From assembly GCF_009363795.1 (NCBI RefSeq), contig NZ_CP045420.1, positions 3,019,001-3,083,000 of the forward strand: a stretch of 64,000 nucleotides of DNA, in the 5' to 3' direction. Of the stretch, positions 60,557 through 64,000 are shown in pieces; position 1 is the first letter of the stretch; each line of letters opens with the position of its first letter. The notes beneath the pieces are model-generated. The model had not been told where the DNA came from. It saw only the letters and a list, made by a program, of their open reading frames with translations, and searched no databases. Source of the stretch: Palleronia sp. THAF1. Lineage in GTDB: Bacteria > Pseudomonadota > Alphaproteobacteria > Rhodobacterales > Rhodobacteraceae. The position numbers and the translations under genes are program-made.

Positions 60557-63497
60557 CGCCCCTGCCCCGCGCGTCTTCGCCCTTCCGCCCGGCGCCGACT
60601 TCGCGACCGAACTGGTACGCGGGTTAGAGGCGCGGATGGGTGATGCTGCCCCCGAGGACTGGGCGCGGGTAGAGCTGTTCGTGAATACCACACGCCTGCG
60701 CCGCCGCCTGATCGACGTGTTCGCCAGCGGCCCGCCGCGTTTGTTGCCGCGCATCCGTCTGCTGACCGGGCTTGCCGCCGACCCGTTGTTGACCGACCTG
60801 CCGCCCGCGCTGCCACCTTTGCGGCGCAAGCTGGACCTTGCACAATTGGTGGCCCGACTGATCGACGCCCAACCCGAAATCGCCCCACGGGCCGCCATTT
60901 ACGACCTCGCCGACAGCCTTGCGGCGCTGTTCGATGAAATGCACGCAGAGGGTGTGTCGCCCGATGATCTGGATGCGCTCGACATCACCGATCAGTCGGG
61001 CCACTGGCGGCGCGCCCTGCGATTTTTGACCATCGCCCGAGATGTGGTCCAGGCCGACACTCTGCCCAGCGCAGAAGCGCGCCTGCGCGCTGCTGCCGAG
61101 GCTTTGGCAAAGCGATGGGCCACCAACCCGCCCGATCATCCGGTAATCGTCGCCGGATCCACCGGGTCGCGCGGGCCGGTGTCGATCCTGATGCAGGCCG
61201 TGGCACGTCTGCCGCAAGGGGCCATTGTGCTGCCAGGGGTGGACCGTTCGATGCCAACCGCTGTCTGGCAAGGCCTGACCGCGCCGCAGCCGATGCCGTC
61301 AGAGGATCATCCGCAGTACCGCTTTGCCGCGCTGTGTGCTGATCTTGGGCTGGACCCTTCTACCCTGCCCGGATGGACCGACTCGCATCCCGTTGCCCCG
61401 CGCGCCGCGCTACTGTCGATGGCGCTGCGCCCGGCGCCGATCACCGACCAGTGGATGTCCGAGGGGCCCGGCCTTGGAGACATGCGTGTCGCGACCGACG
61501 GGCTGTCCCTGATCGAAGCCGCCGATCCCGGCGAAGAGGCGCTGGCCATTGCCTTGCGCCTAAGGCGCGCACTGGATCACGGCCAACGCGCCGCGCTGAT
61601 CACGCCCGATCGGGTGCTGACACGTCGGGTACAGGCCGCTTTGGATCGCTGGGGCATCACGGCGGATGACAGTGCGGGCGATCCGCTACATCTGACGCCG
61701 CCGGGCCGCCTGTTGCGGCAGGTCGCCCATGCGATGGGCACGGCGCCCGGCCCCGAAGAGGTGCTGGCGCTGCTCAAGCACCCGCTGACGCAATCGGGCG
61801 GCGACCGAAACCAGCATCAGTTGAACACGCGCCGCCTGGACGCTTGGCTGCGGGACCACGGCGCGCCGCACATCACTGGCGCGACGCTGATCGAATGGAC
61901 AAAGAACTGGCCCGACGCCACGGATTGGGCCCAAACGCTCGGCAAATGCCTCGATGCGATAGCGGCCCGCAGTGCTGGACCCCTATCCGAACTCGTCGCG
62001 GCGCACCTTGCACTGACCGAAGCGCTCGCTGGTGAAGGTGGCACCCTTTGGGACCGGGCAGAGGGGCGCAAGGCGCTGGACGCCATGCAGGCCTTGCAGG
62101 CCGAAGCCGACGCGGGCGGGACGATTTCCACCGGCGACTACGCCCGCCTGATCGACTCTGTCCTCTTGGCCGAAGAGGTTCGCCGCCCCGACGATGGCCG
62201 CCCGGACGTGGCGATCTGGGGCACGCTGGAAGCGCGCGTTGGGGGGGCCGATCTGGCGATCCTTGCCGGTTTGTCCGAAGGCACGTGGCCAGAACCGCCG
62301 ACGCCCGACCCATGGTTGAACCGCACGTTGCGGCATCAGTTGGGTCTGTTGCTGCCAGAGCGTCGCATCGGTCTGTCCGCCCACGACTTCCAGCAGGCGG
62401 CTTGCGCGCCGCAGGTCGTGTTCTCTCGCTCGATCCGTGATGCAGAGGCCGAGACCGTCATGTCGCGCTGGCTGAACCGCCTCACCAATCTGCTGAGTGG
62501 ATTGGCCGAAACCAACGGCCCAGAAGCGTTGGACGAGATGCGAGAGCGCGGCAACGTCTGGGTCGAACAGGCCCGCCGCGCCCGCGCTTTGACGATCGCA
62601 AGCCCGCCTGCGCATCGCCCCTCTCCGCGCCCGCCGGAGAACGTGCGACCGACGCGCTTTTCCGTCACGCGGATCGAAACGTTGGTGCGCGATCCTTACC
62701 AGATCTACGCACAGAACATTCTTGGCCTCTATGGCCTGAACCCCCTGCGCCCTGACGCCGATGCCCGAATCCGGGGCACGCTGTTTCATGGGATATTGGA
62801 AGAATGGCTCAAGGCAGGGCCGGACCTGACCGAAACAACAGCCCGCAACGGCCTGCTGAAGATCGCGCGTGCCCATCTGGCAGACCTGCCGTGGGCCACA
62901 GCCCGCGTCACATGGATGGCGCAGATTGAAGGCGTCGCGGACTGGCTGATTGAAGGTGAAAGCAAGCGGCAGGCCAGCGCGACACCCATCGCCTTCGAAC
63001 GCACCGCGATGTTCGAGGTGCCGGGCACCGGCGTCACCCTGAAAGGCACCGCCGACCGGATCGACCGGGCAGAGGATGGCCAGCTTACGGTCATCGACTA
63101 CAAGACCGGCGCGATCCCCAGCCCGAAGCAGATCATCCGCTTCGACCGACAGTTGCTGCTGGAAGCAATCATGGCAGAGGCCGGCGCCTTCCCCGATGTG
63201 CCTGCGGCACCCGTGGCTGCCATCTGCCACATCGGCCTTGGCAGCGCGCGACGAGACGATCCGCACCCGTTGCGCGAAGAGATCGGGGCCACGAAGAATA
63301 GCGAAGGCGTTACGCTCGACCCCGACGCCGCCCTGTTGGACCTGCAGACACTGCTAACCGCTTACGGCAAGCGCACACGGGGCTACAGTTCGATGCGGGC
63401 GATGGAATCGCGCCTTGATTGGGCGGAAACGGCGCATCTGGCGCGGTTCGGGGAATGGGACCTGTCCGACCCCGCAAAGCCAGAGGATGTCGGATGA
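60549..63497 (+). CDS. addB: Double-strand break repair protein AddB (alphaproteobacterial type)
   Basis: A 982-residue subunit of the AddAB helicase-nuclease that processes DNA ends for recombination. Seen: N-terminal ALPPGADFATELVRGLEAR typical of the alphaproteobacterial AddB, a long helicase-like middle without intact motifs, LSEGTWPEPPTPDPWLNR, and a C-terminal RecB-type nuclease with GTLFHGILEEWL and VIDYKTGAIPSPKQI. GTG start at 60549 overlaps the murU stop. Alphaproteobacterial members lack the Fe-S cysteines of Bacillus AddB, as here. Confidence 0.95.
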   Translation: MFDAPAPRVFALPPGADFATELVRGLEARMGDAAPEDWARVELFVNTTRLRRRLIDVFASGPPRLLPRIRLLTGLAADPLLTDLPPALPPLRRKLDLAQLVARLIDAQPEIAPRAAIYDLADSLAALFDEMHAEGVSPDDLDALDITDQSGHWRRALRFLTIARDVVQADTLPSAEARLRAAAEALAKRWATNPPDHPVIVAGSTGSRGPVSILMQAVARLPQGAIVLPGVDRSMPTAVWQGLTAPQPMPSEDHPQYRFAALCADLGLDPSTLPGWTDSHPVAPRAALLSMALRPAPITDQWMSEGPGLGDMRVATDGLSLIEAADPGEEALAIALRLRRALDHGQRAALITPDRVLTRRVQAALDRWGITADDSAGDPLHLTPPGRLLRQVAHAMGTAPGPEEVLALLKHPLTQSGGDRNQHQLNTRRLDAWLRDHGAPHITGATLIEWTKNWPDATDWAQTLGKCLDAIAARSAGPLSELVAAHLALTEALAGEGGTLWDRAEGRKALDAMQALQAEADAGGTISTGDYARLIDSVLLAEEVRRPDDGRPDVAIWGTLEARVGGADLAILAGLSEGTWPEPPTPDPWLNRTLRHQLGLLLPERRIGLSAHDFQQAACAPQVVFSRSIRDAEAETVMSRWLNRLTNLLSGLAETNGPEALDEMRERGNVWVEQARRARALTIASPPAHRPSPRPPENVRPTRFSVTRIETLVRDPYQIYAQNILGLYGLNPLRPDADARIRGTLFHGILEEWLKAGPDLTETTARNGLLKIARAHLADLPWATARVTWMAQIEGVADWLIEGESKRQASATPIAFERTAMFEVPGTGVTLKGTADRIDRAEDGQLTVIDYKTGAIPSPKQIIRFDRQLLLEAIMAEAGAFPDVPAAPVAAICHIGLGSARRDDPHPLREEIGATKNSEGVTLDPDAALLDLQTLLTAYGKRTRGYSSMRAMESRLDWAETAHLARFGEWDLSDPAKPEDVG

Positions 63498-64000
63498 ACG
63501 ACGCCAACGCCCGCCAGATCACCGCCGCTCAACCCGCGCTGTCCACGTGGCTGTCGGCGAACGCGGGTTCGGGCAAGACGCGCGTATTGACCAACCGCGT
63601 CGCCCGCCTTTTGCTGTCGGACGTGGACCCGACGCGCATCCTGTGCCTGACCTATACGAAGGCCGCCGCGTCCGAGATGCAGAACCGCCTGTTTGCCACA
63701 TTGGGCCGCTGGGCGATGATGCCGGACGACAGCTTGCGCGCTGAACTCGCCGATCTGGGAGAGTCCGCCGCCGCAGATCTGGCCAAGGCGCGGCGCCTGT
63801 TCGCCAAGGCCATCGAGACTCCGGGTGGCCTGCGCATCCAGACCATCCACTCTTTTTGCGCCGTTTTGCTGCGCCGCTTCCCGCTGGAAGCAGGCGTCAC
63901 CCCGCGCTTCACCGAAATGGACGACCGCGCCGCCGCGCAGTTGCGGGCCGATTGCCTGGAAGAGTTGGCCGAAACGCAGCCTGATCTGATGCATGCGCTG
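63494..64000 (+). CDS. addA: Double-strand break repair helicase AddA, N-terminal part (cut by window)
   Basis: The first 169 residues of the UvrD-like subunit of AddAB. Seen: Walker A LSANAGSGKTRVLTNRVARLL, motif Ia LCLTYTKAAASEM, and IQTIHSFCAVLLRRFPLEAG. ATG overlaps the addB stop (ATGA). The rest lies beyond base 64000. Confidence 0.95.
   Translation, partial: MNDANARQITAAQPALSTWLSANAGSGKTRVLTNRVARLLLSDVDPTRILCLTYTKAAASEMQNRLFATLGRWAMMPDDSLRAELADLGESAAADLAKARRLFAKAIETPGGLRIQTIHSFCAVLLRRFPLEAGVTPRFTEMDDRAAAQLRADCLEELAETQPDLMHAL

Overview
The window looks like a chromosomal segment of a Rhodobacterales (roseobacter-type) alphaproteobacterium. The evidence is high GC coding bias, a RegB/SenC/RegA redox regulatory locus, an aerobic (CobG-type) cobalamin cluster containing a BluE-like threonine kinase, alphaproteobacterial AddAB, and tightly packed operons in which most junctions are ATGA, TGATG or GTGA overlaps. 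No tRNA, rRNA or CRISPR array was seen.

Layout. (1) 1-7423, plus strand: surface polysaccharide operon. It holds the end of a WecB-like UDP-GlcNAc 2-epimerase, a glycosyltransferase, two sulfotransferases, a DegT aminotransferase, a monotopic phosphosugar transferase, a Wzx-like flippase and a Wzy-like polymerase; two sulfotransferases suggest a sulfated product. (2) 7590-12271: a small secreted protein, a large serralysin-type RTX metalloprotease, and a convergent Wzc/ExoP tyrosine autokinase. (3) 12509-13125: broken IS481-type transposase. (4) 13257-28138: housekeeping and transport genes: class III aminotransferase, Flp-like mini pilin, RND efflux pump and adaptor, YggT, thioesterase-like protein, metallophosphoesterase, UMF1-type MFS, MepA endopeptidase, a phytase-like esterase with no ordinary start codon at its signal peptide, PncB, glutathione-dependent formaldehyde dehydrogenase and ArfB. 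(5) 28160-29066, minus strand: a short structured transcript with an 18-codon ORF, then a queuosine-precursor transporter preceded by a candidate preQ1-I riboswitch. (6) 29113-45681: cobalamin biosynthesis: cobS-cobT-cobU (minus), phosphatase-bluE-cobD-cobC (plus), cobQ-HAD-cobO (minus), then a cobalamin riboswitch leading DUF1636-cobW-cobN-cobG-cobH-cobI-cobJ (plus). CobA, CobF, CobK, CobL, CobM and CobB are not here. (7) 45681-52738: ZapE, EVE, FUSC, DUF2853, Usp, AGCS symporter, LysM protein and AhcY. (8) 52804-58512: HD nucleotidase, an unusual RTX protein with an 18-residue repeat, RegA, SenC, RegB and a PAS protein. (9) 58552-64000: TsaE, AmgK-like kinase, MurU-like uridylyltransferase, AddB and the start of AddA.

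The most interesting signals are RNA-level: the preQ1-I candidate before the Q-precursor transporter, and a terminator-ended small transcript whose perfect Shine-Dalgarno sequence is matched by a complementary segment downstream. At protein level the RTX protein with GGxGxD motifs only on every second nonapeptide, the sulfotransferase-rich polysaccharide operon, and DUF1636 as first gene of the B12-riboswitch operon stand out. All functional calls come from reading motifs; no database search was run.
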